A DNA stretch of 64,000 nucleotides from Bacteroidota bacterium (GCA_026416125.1 JAOAFT010000001.1:185032-249031), one strand, 5' to 3'; counted from the stretch's first letter, positions 19,961-29,657 are shown. A program made the numbers and translations. The notes: generated by a model not told the origin, from the sequence alone.

Positions 19961-20023
19961 GAAGCTCTTCTCTGAACGCAGATGTGAGCTTCACATGCTT
20001 TTGAGTTTGCGAAGCACAAAAGC
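19961..20023. promoter_or_regulatory. Cluster of inverted repeats in the polysaccharide-operon leader
   Basis: Three perfect dyads lie between the promoter and the first gene: GAAGCTC/GAGCTTC (19961-19967 with 19986-19992), ATGTGA-GCT-TCACAT (19982-19996) and GCTTTTG/CAAAAGC (19997-20003 with 20017-20023). The first two overlap and are mutually exclusive as RNA stems. No T-run follows on the minus strand, so this is not a simple terminator. It could be a binding site or a switching 5' leader; function is inference. Confidence 0.4.
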
Positions 20024-20066
20024 GGTAACAATGACGGTGGCTATATTTCCTTCAAATGTTTTTTAC

Positions 20067-20095
20067 AATATGATACTTTTTCTGTTTTTTGTCAA
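20067..20095 (-). promoter_or_regulatory. Predicted promoter for the polysaccharide operon
   Basis: On the minus strand TTGACA (20090-20095) is followed after exactly 17 bases by CATATT (20067-20072), a perfect -35 and a 4/6 -10. It begins right after the argS stop and faces the rfbC-like gene, leaving a leader of about 150 bases that holds the dyads at 19961-20023. Plausible start of the transcript covering at least 4080-19909. Confidence 0.45.
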
Positions 20096-20099
20096 CAAT

Positions 20100-21749
20100 T
20101 CACATTTGTTCAGGAGCAGTAATACCGAGTATTGAACACCCATTTGCAATCACCGTTTTCGCAGCTTGACATAAGGCTAAACGTGCTCTTGATAAATCTA
20201 TATCGTCGATTATAACACGAGACTCATGGTAAAATTTATGGAATGCTTCTGCAACATCATGTAAATAAGTTGAAAGATGATGAGGTTCAAATGCTAATGC
20301 TGTTGATTCAACAACGTGTGGAAAATCGATAAGTAATTTGATTAGATCCTGTTCTGTTGGTTGCTTCAATAAACGGTAATTAACAACAGTGTTTTTCGTT
20401 TGAATTCCTTCACGCTCTGCAAAACGAATTATACTCGCTATACGAGCGTGTGCATACTGAATATAGTACACAGGATTTTTTTCAGATTGTTCTTTCGCCA
20501 AATTCAAGTCAAATTCAAGATGACTCGAGTTTGATCGCATTATAAAGAAAAATCGTACTGCATCTGGTCCGACCTCTTCAATGAGTTCATCAAGCGTTAC
20601 AAAGTTTGCGAGCCTTTTCGACATCTTAACTTGTTCACCATCTCGCATAAGTGTAACAAACTGATGGATTACTACTTTTACTTTTTCAACATCATATCCC
20701 AGTGCTTTTACAGCAGCGAGTACATCTGGAATTGTTGCAATATGGTCGGCACCAAACACATCAACAATCAAATCGAAACCCCTCTTAAATTTTTCACGAT
20801 GATATGCAATATCTGGCAATCGGTATGTTGGCTCACCAGTTGATTTCACAATGACACGATCTTGTTCCAATCCAAGTTCAGTTGTTTTGAGCCATAGAGC
20901 TCCATCTTTTTCATACACTAAATTCTTTTTCTTAAACTCTTCAATAACTTCCTGAATTTTACCACTTGAATAAAGTGAATCTTCATTGTAAAATACGTCA
21001 TGATAAACCCTCATCTTAGCAAGAACAGAACGTATTGCTTCAAACAATCTATACTCAGCGTACACCTTGCATGTTGTAAGTGCATCCTCAAGCGGTGCAT
21101 TGAGTAGTGCATCACCATGCTCTCCCTTTAGGAGTTCTGCAATCTCTCGTATATAATCTCCTTGATAACCATCTTCCGGAAATGGGAAAGAAGGGTCATA
21201 TAATTGCCTGTATCGTGCATATGTTGATTCGGCTAACAGTCGCATCTGTCGACCAGCATTATTATAGTAGTATTCTCGTGTTACATCGTACCCAATCCAT
21301 TGAAGAAGGTTTGCGATTGTATCTCCTATAGCTGCTTGCCTTCCGTGACCTACACTCAAAGGTCCTGTTGGATTTGCGCTTACGTACTCAACTTGCGCCT
21401 TTTTCCCCTTCCCATACCCACTCCGTCCAAAGAGTTGACCTTCATCGAGTACCGTCTTCAACTGATCACAAATAAACTCATCTGTGAACGTAAAGTTTAT
21501 AAATCCCGGCCCTGCAATTTCTACTTTTTTTACTATTGAATGGTCAAAATGAGATACTGTGATAAGCTCTTGAGCGATGGATCTCGGGTTTTTTTTAAGT
21601 AAGCGTCCAAGAATCATAGCAATATTTGTTGTGAGATCACCGTGAACTGCAAGCTTCGGTTTTTCGAAAGTTAGTAAATCACTGTGGTGATACATGGTCT
21701 TTTCAAGAGCACTTAGAAGTGCTTGGCGTACGTATTCAACCATTGTCAT
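20100..21749 (-). CDS. argS: Arginyl-tRNA synthetase
   Basis: 549 residues, class I synthetase. N-terminal ArgRS-specific domain (about 1-100), then VEYVSANPTGPLSVGHGRQAAIGDTIANLL, where SVGH is the HIGH-equivalent, and KMSKRLANFVTLDELIEEVGPDAVRFF near residue 370 (KMSK). The C-terminal DALR anticodon-binding domain covers about 430-549 (YAHARIASIIRF, AFEPHHLSTYLHDVAEAFHKFYH). It charges tRNA-Arg in the cytoplasm. The start overlaps the rsfS stop by 4 bases, so the two are translationally coupled. Confidence 0.97.
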   Translation of the reverse strand: MTMVEYVRQALLSALEKTMYHHSDLLTFEKPKLAVHGDLTTNIAMILGRLLKKNPRSIAQELITVSHFDHSIVKKVEIAGPGFINFTFTDEFICDQLKTVLDEGQLFGRSGYGKGKKAQVEYVSANPTGPLSVGHGRQAAIGDTIANLLQWIGYDVTREYYYNNAGRQMRLLAESTYARYRQLYDPSFPFPEDGYQGDYIREIAELLKGEHGDALLNAPLEDALTTCKVYAEYRLFEAIRSVLAKMRVYHDVFYNEDSLYSSGKIQEVIEEFKKKNLVYEKDGALWLKTTELGLEQDRVIVKSTGEPTYRLPDIAYHREKFKRGFDLIVDVFGADHIATIPDVLAAVKALGYDVEKVKVVIHQFVTLMRDGEQVKMSKRLANFVTLDELIEEVGPDAVRFFFIMRSNSSHLEFDLNLAKEQSEKNPVYYIQYAHARIASIIRFAEREGIQTKNTVVNYRLLKQPTEQDLIKLLIDFPHVVESTALAFEPHHLSTYLHDVAEAFHKFYHESRVIIDDIDLSRARLALCQAAKTVIANGCSILGITAPEQM

Positions 21750-22135
21750 GCTTCCACCGACTTTGTTTTCCGTTTATTAGGCTGGCATGGTTTATCATAG
21801 ACATGTGTTTTTTTTGCATCTGCCCAGAGCCGTTCTAAGTTGTAAAAGGTACGTGTTTCTTGGTAGAAAATATGTGCGACAACATCAATGTAATCCATCA
21901 CAACCCATAAGAGTGCTTGACGACCTTCACTGTTATAGAGTGGTACACCTTCTTTTTCTAATCCATCTTCTATTGCATCTGCAATGGCTTTCACTTGTGT
22001 ATCGGAATCTGCTGAACATATGATAAAGTAATCTGTAATTGATGTTAGCTTTCGAACATCGAGTATAACGACGTCCGATGCCTTTTTGGAAAGCATTAGC
22101 TCAGCAATTCGTTTTGCTAACGATCGCGACTTCAA
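21746..22135 (-). CDS. rsfS: Ribosome silencing factor RsfS
   Basis: 129 residues. Motifs: KKASDVVILDVRKLTSITDYFIICSADSDTQVKAIADAIEDGLEKEG, GRQALLWVVMDYIDVVAHIFYQETRTFYNLERLWADA, which is the whole RsfS/Iojap domain. It binds ribosomal protein uL14 and blocks subunit joining when nutrients are low. The start codon is TTG (22133-22135), fixed by AAGGAGGA five bases upstream. A basic tail (KPCQPNKRKTKSVEA) follows the domain. It is downstream of a LytR_C gene, an arrangement I recall from related bacteria. Confidence 0.95.
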   Translation of the reverse strand: MKSRSLAKRIAELMLSKKASDVVILDVRKLTSITDYFIICSADSDTQVKAIADAIEDGLEKEGVPLYNSEGRQALLWVVMDYIDVVAHIFYQETRTFYNLERLWADAKKTHVYDKPCQPNKRKTKSVEA

Positions 22136-22146
22136 AGAGATCCTCC

Positions 22147-22596
22147 TTAACGATTACTTTTTAGAATGTCAGTACCAAGTAAAATTGAAATGTCGAGCAT
22201 AGCTTTTGAATCTGGTTTCACTGCTATGCGTTTTGATTCAATTGAAAGCAAATGTGCTATTTTCTTGGCTTCAACCTTTTTTGACTCATTGTAGACAACG
22301 ATACATGACATCTCTAATGTGCCGTTCGCCGATCGACGTAACTCAACAACATCATACCCATGTTCACGTAAAAGTTGCACAATATCGAAAACCTTTCGTG
22401 TCGATCCTGTGGCATCGAGTATTTCTACTTCAGTAGCTGTACGTGCATCAATGACATTCAGTTGTTTGATGGCCTCTTCTTTTTCCATGCCATCCTGAAA
22501 AATATAAACAATTCCTAACACACCAAAACATAATAGAATAAAAAAAATAATAGCTCTTTTCGTGATGGAAAAGGTATTTCTACTCGTAGCACTCAT
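22147..22596 (-). CDS. LytR C-terminal domain protein, membrane anchored
   Basis: 149 residues: short basic N-terminus, one membrane segment at about 14-31 (AIIFFILLCFGVLGIVYIF), then a LytR_C domain (INVID-like LNVIDARTATEVEILDATGSTRKVFDIVQLLREHGYDVVELRRSANGTLEMSCIVVYNESKKVEAKKIAHLLSI; KPDSKAMLDISILLGTDI). The domain usually follows a LytR-CpsA-Psr catalytic domain; here it stands alone. Periplasmic or extracytoplasmic role near the cell wall is likely, but its job is unknown. It lies 11 bases upstream of rsfS and is probably co-transcribed with it. Confidence 0.82.
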   Translation of the reverse strand: MSATSRNTFSITKRAIIFFILLCFGVLGIVYIFQDGMEKEEAIKQLNVIDARTATEVEILDATGSTRKVFDIVQLLREHGYDVVELRRSANGTLEMSCIVVYNESKKVEAKKIAHLLSIESKRIAVKPDSKAMLDISILLGTDILKSNR

Positions 22597-22689
22597 CTAC
22601 GAAACACTAGTGGTAAGGTCTATTTTCCCTTGTATCACAATTGTGTGATGATGAAAGGAAACACTAACGACTTGTTGATACAACATCGG

Positions 22690-23196
22690 TTAGCGTTCTT
22701 CCTCCTTTTGTTGCACTGAAGGGAACAGAGAAAAATCATCAAACGGTGTAAAAAGGTTTCCCATGTAGATTGGAGATTGGTGATATTGAAGGTACAATGA
22801 AAACGATTTGGTTGGTTGATAGGTAAGCTGTGCTCTCGTAAGGTGTAATCCAATCAGTGATCGTGTCATCGGTTCTATAGCAGGAGAACTATACGGTGAG
22901 TGCACAAGGCTTATATCAAATTGCAATGCAAGTGGATCAGATATTTTATAAACTAAACTATTCGTATATACTCCGAGTGAATAGCCGTGACCATTACCAG
23001 CAGTGTAACTAAGAGTATATGTCTGGCGCATAAAAAGCTTACTTGGATCGAACAAGCCGAAAATCAAGCCAGAAGTATTTTGTCGAGTAATAGCGGTGAT
23101 CGAGGACTGTTGTTCACGTACTTGTGTTTTAAATTGCCCTACACAACTATAAGAAACTATGATAAGGAATAACACTATTACTTTCGTTTTTGTCAT
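22690..23196 (-). CDS. Exported protein of unknown function, possible small outer-membrane beta-barrel
   Basis: 168 residues. Signal sequence MTKTKVIVLFLIIVSYSC followed by VGQ; the Cys at residue 18 could be a lipobox (S-Y-S-C), so it may be a lipoprotein. The mature part alternates hydrophobic and polar residues with aromatic ends (RQTYTLSYTAGNGHGYSLGVYTNSLVYKI, ALQFDISLVHSPYSS, IGLHLTRAQLTYQPTKSFSLYLQYHQSPIYMG), as in short beta-barrels. No family recognised. It ends with a charged KEEER tail. It is upstream of the LytR_C gene on the same strand, with about 93 bases between. Confidence 0.7.
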   Translation of the reverse strand: MTKTKVIVLFLIIVSYSCVGQFKTQVREQQSSITAITRQNTSGLIFGLFDPSKLFMRQTYTLSYTAGNGHGYSLGVYTNSLVYKISDPLALQFDISLVHSPYSSPAIEPMTRSLIGLHLTRAQLTYQPTKSFSLYLQYHQSPIYMGNLFTPFDDFSLFPSVQQKEEER

Positions 23197-23371
23197 ATTT
23201 CATGCACCCTTTTTCTTCTACGTAAAATAATACTCAAAACAAAAGTGATAATCAAGAAAACAGTTTTGAAAAACCACAGAGTCCGTTATCACTCATTGGG
23301 TATTTTTTCTGTAATGGAGCTTGATTTTTGTACGATTTGACAATATATTTTCTTTAGATTTTATAAAATAC

Positions 23372-23443
23372 TCCGCGGTAGCTCAATGGTGGAGCATCCG
23401 GCTGTTAACCGGAGGGTTGTAGGTTCGAGTCCTACCCGCGGAG
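23372..23443 (+). tRNA. tRNA-Asn (anticodon GTT)
   Basis: A full cloverleaf can be drawn. The acceptor arm TCCGCGG pairs with CCGCGGA (23436-23442) and G is the discriminator. The D arm contains AGCTCAATGGTGGAGCA, the anticodon arm is TCCGG-CTGTTAA-CCGGA with GTT in the loop, and the T arm is GTAGG-TTCGAGT-CCTAC. CCA is not encoded. A TTGACA lies at 23337-23342, but no well-spaced -10 was found. A terminator follows directly. Confidence 0.97.
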
Positions 23444-23455
23444 CTAATAACTCAG

Positions 23456-23480
23456 AGCCCAGAAAGAAAGTGGGCTTTTT
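23456..23480 (+). terminator. Rho-independent terminator after tRNA-Asn
   Basis: Stem AGCCCA (23456-23461) and TGGGCT (23471-23476) with a 9-base loop, followed by a T run reaching 23480. It lies 13 bases after the tRNA 3' end on the same strand. Confidence 0.85.
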
Positions 23481-23611
23481 CATTTTAATGTGTCTCCTGG
23501 TATTATTTCATACCTATAATCCATTGCTTACTTTTAGTATTTGTGAATGTCCGTGGATCTCCATAGATTTATACTAAAAATATTACGTGCAATCTTGTGT
23601 TGTACTCCTTC

Positions 23612-26600
23612 ATGAAGAAAACAAAGGTTTTTTACATCTCTTTATCGTTTATCCTTATATTTTTTGGTATTACGCTATATTTTTGGACACAGTACAACGT
23701 ACAAACTCCCCATTTTACTGACGAAGAACTCCAATGGCTTCGCAACCATCATACAATTAGAATTTCACCGAACCCTAACTTTCCACCAGTTGATTTTTTA
23801 GAGGGCGACACACTCCATAGCGGTGTTGCAGGTGATATTTTGCGAGAAGTGGCAAACCTCCTCAACATTAAATATACAATTGTACGATACTCAAACCAAG
23901 CAGAGATTTATGAAGGCTTTAAGAAAAATGAAACTGATGTACTTCCCGCACTTGTCATCAGTGAGGAGAGGAAACAATTCATGCTTTTTTCTCAACCACT
24001 TATCTACCTGCAAAATGTTATTGTTGTTCGTAAAAACGACACTACAATTTCTTCAATATCTGATCTACGTGGTAAAACACTTGCTGTAACTCGTGCGTCC
24101 GTTGTTCACTCAAGGGTTCAAAACGATGTCCCGGATGTCCACCTTTTGCTTGTTAATTCTGGATTAGAATCACTCTTTGAAGTTTCATTTGGAAGAGCAG
24201 ATGCCGCAATTCTTAACCTTGCCTCAGCAGTATACCTAATAACGAAACATGATCTTGCCAATCTCAAAGTAGCAACGGACTATTCAGAACGAGTTCCAAT
24301 TGCAATCGGTATACGACCCGATTGGCATATTTTTCAAAGTATTCTTAATAAAGCAATCAATGCAATACCACAAAAACGAAAAGACGAAATACTCAACAAG
24401 TGGCTGGGGCTTCAAGTTGACATTGATTGGTGGTCGAGTGTCCCATGGAAAGTATTTACTGCGGTAGGACTGTTGCTGCTCTTAATTACTATTCTGTCGT
24501 TGATTTGGAACCGCTCACTTCAACAACTCGTGCAAAAACAAACTACACAACTTCAAGAAAGTGAAGAACGCTTTCGACAAATTTTTACAGATGCACCAGC
24601 TGGTGTAGCAATGATTGATACCGACTATCGTATCATTCAAACAAATGCTGCATTTGCAGATATTCTAGGATTGACACCAGCACAACTAAAGGGGGCCATC
24701 ATCACAGACTATGTTCACCACATCGACCGAGATGCTGTAAAAAATTTCTTTCTCACCATCCTAACAGAAAAATATCCGAACTATGCAACACTTGAGTACC
24801 GTTGCATCCATCATGATTCATCAATTCGCTGGGTCGAATCATCTGTTCGGTTACTCTATACACATGGTAAATCATCCTCACACTTTCTTGTAGTATCAAT
24901 TGATAGTACAAAACGGAAACACATAGAAGAAAGTAACCTTCGTTACACACGCGAGTTAACAATTATTCACACACTGGAGCAAAAGGTAAACTCATCGCTG
25001 ACTCTAGAAAAGGTCATTGATTATGCAACGACTGGAATATTGGAAGCATCAAATGCTGAGCTAGTACTGCTTTTCCTTAAAGAAGGGTTTGAACTAAAGC
25101 TCACCAAGATAGTACCAGAGCTTGAAGCTGAAAAGCTAGCATCGCAATTCCCAATTCATAAAGTAGGTGCATGTATTTGTGGATTAGCAGTCCGTGAACG
25201 CATCCCTATTTACTCAAGGAATATTTTTCACGACAATCGGTGTACATGGGAAGAATGTAAACAAGCAGGGATTATTTCTTTTGCCGCTATTCCACTTATC
25301 GTTGGAAGCACTATCGTAGGTGTACTTGGGTTAGCACGTCGTACTGAGTACGACTTTGAAGCAAATTCACGCTTTCTCGAAACACTTGCCAATACAGTAG
25401 CGTTTGGCATCCAAAATTCAATCCTTTACACAACCATAGTACGAACAGAAGAATCGTTGCGAAAACGAGAGCGTGAATTACATAGCATTTTCAAAGCTTC
25501 GCCAATAGGAATAGGTGTATTGGCAAGCAATCGTTTCGTAACAGTTAACGAACGTTTCTGTGAACTCACTGGTTATACTCAGGATGAATTACTTACTCTA
25601 GAATTAACCGCTTTATTCCCTTCAAGTTCTGAATACCATTTAATCCTCGATGCAATTCGGCAGAAAGTTCTGCGGACAGAAATCGCTACAATCGAATCAC
25701 GTATACAACGAAAGGATAAAACAATTTTAAATGTTATTATATCCCTCACCCTCATTGATCAAGAACAACAACAATCAAATATCATTTTCACACTTCAAGA
25801 CATCACAACTCAAAAGATACTCGCACATCAACTCGCAGAAGCACAAAAGCTTGAAAGTCTCGGAACTCTAGCAGGAGGCATTGCTCATGATTTCAACAAT
25901 ATACTAAACATTATTGGCGCTTATACTGACCGTTTAATTCTCAAATGGGAAGATAAAGAACAGAGAGAGAAAGCAACGAGCATCATAAAATCATCGGTTG
26001 AACGTGCTGCTAAACTCGTTGATCAAATTTTAACATTTGCGCGAAAAACTCATCCAGATTTTAAACCGATTCATGTAAATTCACTCATTGATGAGTTAGT
26101 AAAAATGTTGCGTGAAACTTTCCCACGTACTATTGAATTCTATGAAGAGCTCGCCACACCAATACCAAAAGTACTCGGGAATCATACACAGTTGCACCAA
26201 GCGCTACTGAATGTTGCTATTAATGCTCGGGATGCAATGCCAAAAGGAGGTATACTCACATTCATGACCAAAGTTATTCCTTATGATGAAATGATCCAGG
26301 TATTTCCAAAAGCACAACAATCTACATACTTGAAAATAACTATTGAAGATACAGGAATTGGAATGGATTCTCATACACTACAACGAATCTTTGAACCATT
26401 TTTCACAACGAAAGAAGTTGGTAAAGGTACTGGCTTAGGATTAGCGGTAGTATACGGAATAGTATCGACACATAATGGATTCATTGATGTAAAAAGTACC
26501 CCGGGTAAAGGAACAGCGTTTTCAATTTTTTTACCTACACTCAATGATGCTATGCATGAAGATGATACCAAAGCTTCACATTCCTCAGAACATTCAGGAA

Positions 26601-26974
26601 TTCTATCGAAGCGTGCTTCAACAATCCTTGTCGTAGAAGATGAAGAGCCATTGCGCGATATTCTTTGTGAGATTCTAATTGGGGGCGGGTACTCCCCATT
26701 AACTGCAGAGAATGGTAAAGTTGCTCTTGAAATTTATCGAGAGCGGAGCAATGAAATTGACCTTGTATTTTCTGATTTAGGATTACCCAAAATGAATGGT
26801 TTTGAATTTTTCCAGGAATTACAAAAACTAAACCCTGGTATCAAAATGGTTATTGCCAGTGGGTATTTCGAACCATCCGAAAAACAAAAAATGCTGCAGA
26901 GTGGTATACTTGGTTTTATCCAGAAACCTTATTCACCCTCTCAGGTATTATCCCTTCTTAACGAACTTCTCTGA
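23612..26974 (+). CDS. Hybrid sensor histidine kinase with periplasmic solute-binding domain and receiver
   Basis: About 1120 residues from ATG 23612 (a GTG 15 bases earlier is possible). Order: TM1 (about 5-24); SBP_bac_3 domain (about 45-265: IRISPNPNFPPVDFLEGD, GVAGDILREVANLL, SDLRGKTLAVTRASVV, GRADAAILNLASA); TM2 (about 280-302); PAS (325-440); GAF (455-600); PAS (615-740); HisKA with phospho-acceptor His in LGTLAGGIAHDFNNILNIIG; HATPase (HQALLNVAINARDAMPKGG, IEDTGIGMD, GKGTGLGLAVVYGIV); C-terminal receiver with DLVFSDLGLPKMNG (phospho-acceptor Asp) and a C-terminal K in IQKPYSPSQV. It should sense a small periplasmic ligand, as in BvgS-type kinases. No partner regulator is adjacent, and it is the only large plus-strand gene here. 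Confidence 0.95.
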   Translation: MKKTKVFYISLSFILIFFGITLYFWTQYNVQTPHFTDEELQWLRNHHTIRISPNPNFPPVDFLEGDTLHSGVAGDILREVANLLNIKYTIVRYSNQAEIYEGFKKNETDVLPALVISEERKQFMLFSQPLIYLQNVIVVRKNDTTISSISDLRGKTLAVTRASVVHSRVQNDVPDVHLLLVNSGLESLFEVSFGRADAAILNLASAVYLITKHDLANLKVATDYSERVPIAIGIRPDWHIFQSILNKAINAIPQKRKDEILNKWLGLQVDIDWWSSVPWKVFTAVGLLLLLITILSLIWNRSLQQLVQKQTTQLQESEERFRQIFTDAPAGVAMIDTDYRIIQTNAAFADILGLTPAQLKGAIITDYVHHIDRDAVKNFFLTILTEKYPNYATLEYRCIHHDSSIRWVESSVRLLYTHGKSSSHFLVVSIDSTKRKHIEESNLRYTRELTIIHTLEQKVNSSLTLEKVIDYATTGILEASNAELVLLFLKEGFELKLTKIVPELEAEKLASQFPIHKVGACICGLAVRERIPIYSRNIFHDNRCTWEECKQAGIISFAAIPLIVGSTIVGVLGLARRTEYDFEANSRFLETLANTVAFGIQNSILYTTIVRTEESLRKRERELHSIFKASPIGIGVLASNRFVTVNERFCELTGYTQDELLTLELTALFPSSSEYHLILDAIRQKVLRTEIATIESRIQRKDKTILNVIISLTLIDQEQQQSNIIFTLQDITTQKILAHQLAEAQKLESLGTLAGGIAHDFNNILNIIGAYTDRLILKWEDKEQREKATSIIKSSVERAAKLVDQILTFARKTHPDFKPIHVNSLIDELVKMLRETFPRTIEFYEELATPIPKVLGNHTQLHQALLNVAINARDAMPKGGILTFMTKVIPYDEMIQVFPKAQQSTYLKITIEDTGIGMDSHTLQRIFEPFFTTKEVGKGTGLGLAVVYGIVSTHNGFIDVKSTPGKGTAFSIFLPTLNDAMHEDDTKASHSSEHSGILSKRASTILVVEDEEPLRDILCEILIGGGYSPLTAENGKVALEIYRERSNEIDLVFSDLGLPKMNGFEFFQELQKLNPGIKMVIASGYFEPSEKQKMLQSGILGFIQKPYSPSQVLSLLNELL

Positions 26975-27026
26975 ATTCACCAATAGTCATTTATTTAAGC
27001 ATACTAAGAAGCTGTTCTACCTCGTC

Positions 27027-29657
27027 CTATTCTATTATAACAAGCGGTCCTTGTACTTCTATCTCTTTCATCATCACCGATGAATGAGCTAGTGCATTCG
27101 AAGACGGCTGCATACCTCCAACATAGAACCGAACTTTCCCATGATCAACAATTCGTGCACCATCCTCACGAACAAGTGAAATTGTTTCCGGTGTTATTGT
27201 AAACTCAATTTTCTTCTTTTCACCCCTTCGTAACCATAGACGCTTGAATCCTTGCAATGTATACCTAGGCACATGGTATTTCACTGTTTGATGTTGAATG
27301 TAAAGTTGTACAACTTCTTCTCCATCCATCGCACCAGTATTTTCCACCTCAACGCTTATGGTGGCTGTGTCATTTGTTCTCAGTGTTGATGGTATTTTCA
27401 AATTCGAATACTTAAACGTCGTATAGCTGAGTCCATACCCAAACTCATAGAGTGGGTTGCCTGCAAAGTACTTATATGTTCTTCCTTTCATTGCATATTC
27501 TTCAAATGGTGGTAAATCGTTCACAGAACTATAGAATGTGACTGGCAAGCGCCCTGCTGGATTATACTTACCAAAGAGTACATCGGCGATGGCATTTCCA
27601 CCTTGTTCACCTGGGTACCATGCTTCGAGAATTGCATCGACATTATCATGAGCCCAGTTTATAGAGAGTGCACCCCCATTCATAAGAACTAAAACAATTG
27701 GTTTTTTGAATGTGTGAATATACCGTAGTATTTTTTCTTGCACCTTTGGTAAATCTAATGTTGTTCGATCCCCTTTGAAAAATCCCTCGGCAATAACAGG
27801 CATTTCTTCACCCTCGTACCACGGTGCAATACCTCCAACGTAGACAATAACATCAGATTGTTGTATGAGCTGGGCAATTTTTGGTAATTGATCGTCACCT
27901 ACTCGGCCCCATTGAAGTTTAGCGATTGCAGCTCCTCGTTGTTGGTAGTATTCAACTCGCACTTTGTACTTTCTTCCTCTTGTAAAGTTATATGTTGCTC
28001 TCTCAATTGTTGTTGCTTGGTCTTTCCACTTCTCGATAATGAGAGAATCATCAATGAAAACCCGAAATCCATCATCGCCCATAAACTGAAAATGGTACGT
28101 CCCTGTATTAGGAGGAGTAAGCCACCCACTCCAACGAACAGAAAAGTGCGTAGACAAATGTGGAACAGGGGGTGAAGAAAGAAAATCAAAAAAGATTGTG
28201 GTATCTGTACGAATTAAAAAAGGCTTCCCATCAAGTGTAACATTCGAGTAATATTCCGCTGTAAATCCTTTTGATTGACCATCGATTGTTGTTACCCACT
28301 CTTTTGAGAGAGGACTAAATATTACGGTATCGTCAAGTATATTCGAACCTTGTTCAAAAAGTATTTTTACTCCTTTGGGCGCTCTATTTTTAATTCCTTG
28401 TAACGGAGTAATTGGATATGCTGCTATTCCATGGTAATTTCCGTATAGCACCTCCACAACATCTGCATTTGGACCAATTACACCGATTGTCTTGATGTTT
28501 GTTGAGAAGGGAAGGATGTTCTTCCTATTCTTCAGTAGCACAATGGATTTCCGTGCGGCTTCCAAGGCAAGTGCTCGATGTTCTGGCTTATTGATTTCAG
28601 ATACTGAAATTTTTGAGTATGGAACAAGCTCAGGCGGATCAAACATACCAAGCTTCATCCGTGCAGTGAATAAACGCTTAAGAGCAGTGTCAATATCCTT
28701 CTCACTAATTAGCCCTTGTTGTACAGCATTAAGAAGGCTATAATAAACATCACCGCACTCAAGATCACATCCAGCTTTCACAGCAACTGCTGCTGCTTCT
28801 ACGGGTGTTTTTACGTACTGATGATGCATATAAATATCGTTTATTGCACCACAATCCGAAACAACATAACCCTGAAATTTCCACTTTTCACGAAGGAGAT
28901 GCGTAAGTAAAAAGTGGCTGGCACAGCATGGAATATCGAGGTATCGTTGATATGCACACATTACAGAGTATGCTCCTCCTTCTACAATGCACGCTTTGAA
29001 TGCAGGCGAGTATGTCTCAATAAAGTCACGATATGTAGTAATAGCGTTAAAGTAGTGTCTATCCGCTTCTGGACCGCTATGCACGATATAATGTTTCGGA
29101 GTGCAAATAACACGGAAATATTTCGGATGTGTTCCTTGCATTCCTTTAATAAATGCTACTGCCATTCTCGACGTTAAATATGGATCCTCACCATACGTTT
29201 CTTGTCCTCTTCCCCATCGTGGATCACGAAAAATATTGATGTTAGGCGACCATACAGTTAATCCTTGAAATATTCCACGCTCACCACGAGATTGGTAGTC
29301 GTTGAACTTCGCTCGGAATTCGGTACCAATTACACTGGCAACTCTGAACATCAAACTATCATCCCATGTTGCTGCTAAACCAATTGCTTGAGGGAATACC
29401 GTTGCAATTCCTGAGAACGCAACCCCGTGTAATCCCTCGTTCCACCAGTTATACTCTGGTATTCCAAGACGTTCGATAGATCGTGCAGCATGTACCATTT
29501 GCGAAACCTTTTCTTCAAGTGTTAATCGAGCAATTAAATCATTTACCCTCGTTTCAATAGGGAGCGTGTAGTCTTGAAACGGATATTGAATGTTTTGCTG
29601 GCTGTATAACGTATTCAGTGCTAGAAATAGGACCAAAGCTGTATAGGCACTTCTCAT
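27027..29657 (-). CDS. Exported GH3 beta-glycosidase with inserted PA14 domain
   Basis: 876 residues. Signal peptide about 1-19. The GH3 N domain shows EKVSQMVHAARSIERLGIPEYNWWNEGLHGV, RDPRWGRGQETYGEDPYLTSRM, TPKHY (188-190) and the catalytic nucleophile Asp268 in YVVSDCGAINDI. GH3 C domain: ARKSIVLLKNRKNILPF, VGGIAPWYEGEEM. A PA14 domain (about 450-590: GFTAEYYSNVTLDGKPF, FSVRWSGWLTPPNTGTYHFQF, GDDGFRVFIDDSL, RVEYYQQRGAAIAKLQW) is inserted in it, as in PA14-type beta-glucosidases. A fibronectin III-like domain ends the protein (ISVEVENTGAMDGEEVVQLYI). It probably acts in the periplasm or outside on beta-glucosides or xylosides. GAGAGGG lies 5 bases before the start. Confidence 0.95.
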   Translation of the reverse strand: MRSAYTALVLFLALNTLYSQQNIQYPFQDYTLPIETRVNDLIARLTLEEKVSQMVHAARSIERLGIPEYNWWNEGLHGVAFSGIATVFPQAIGLAATWDDSLMFRVASVIGTEFRAKFNDYQSRGERGIFQGLTVWSPNINIFRDPRWGRGQETYGEDPYLTSRMAVAFIKGMQGTHPKYFRVICTPKHYIVHSGPEADRHYFNAITTYRDFIETYSPAFKACIVEGGAYSVMCAYQRYLDIPCCASHFLLTHLLREKWKFQGYVVSDCGAINDIYMHHQYVKTPVEAAAVAVKAGCDLECGDVYYSLLNAVQQGLISEKDIDTALKRLFTARMKLGMFDPPELVPYSKISVSEINKPEHRALALEAARKSIVLLKNRKNILPFSTNIKTIGVIGPNADVVEVLYGNYHGIAAYPITPLQGIKNRAPKGVKILFEQGSNILDDTVIFSPLSKEWVTTIDGQSKGFTAEYYSNVTLDGKPFLIRTDTTIFFDFLSSPPVPHLSTHFSVRWSGWLTPPNTGTYHFQFMGDDGFRVFIDDSLIIEKWKDQATTIERATYNFTRGRKYKVRVEYYQQRGAAIAKLQWGRVGDDQLPKIAQLIQQSDVIVYVGGIAPWYEGEEMPVIAEGFFKGDRTTLDLPKVQEKILRYIHTFKKPIVLVLMNGGALSINWAHDNVDAILEAWYPGEQGGNAIADVLFGKYNPAGRLPVTFYSSVNDLPPFEEYAMKGRTYKYFAGNPLYEFGYGLSYTTFKYSNLKIPSTLRTNDTATISVEVENTGAMDGEEVVQLYIQHQTVKYHVPRYTLQGFKRLWLRRGEKKKIEFTITPETISLVREDGARIVDHGKVRFYVGGMQPSSNALAHSSVMMKEIEVQGPLVIIE

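Noticed and set aside
23386..23577. 63-codon plus-strand frame
   Set aside because: It starts inside the tRNA-Asn gene and runs through its terminator.
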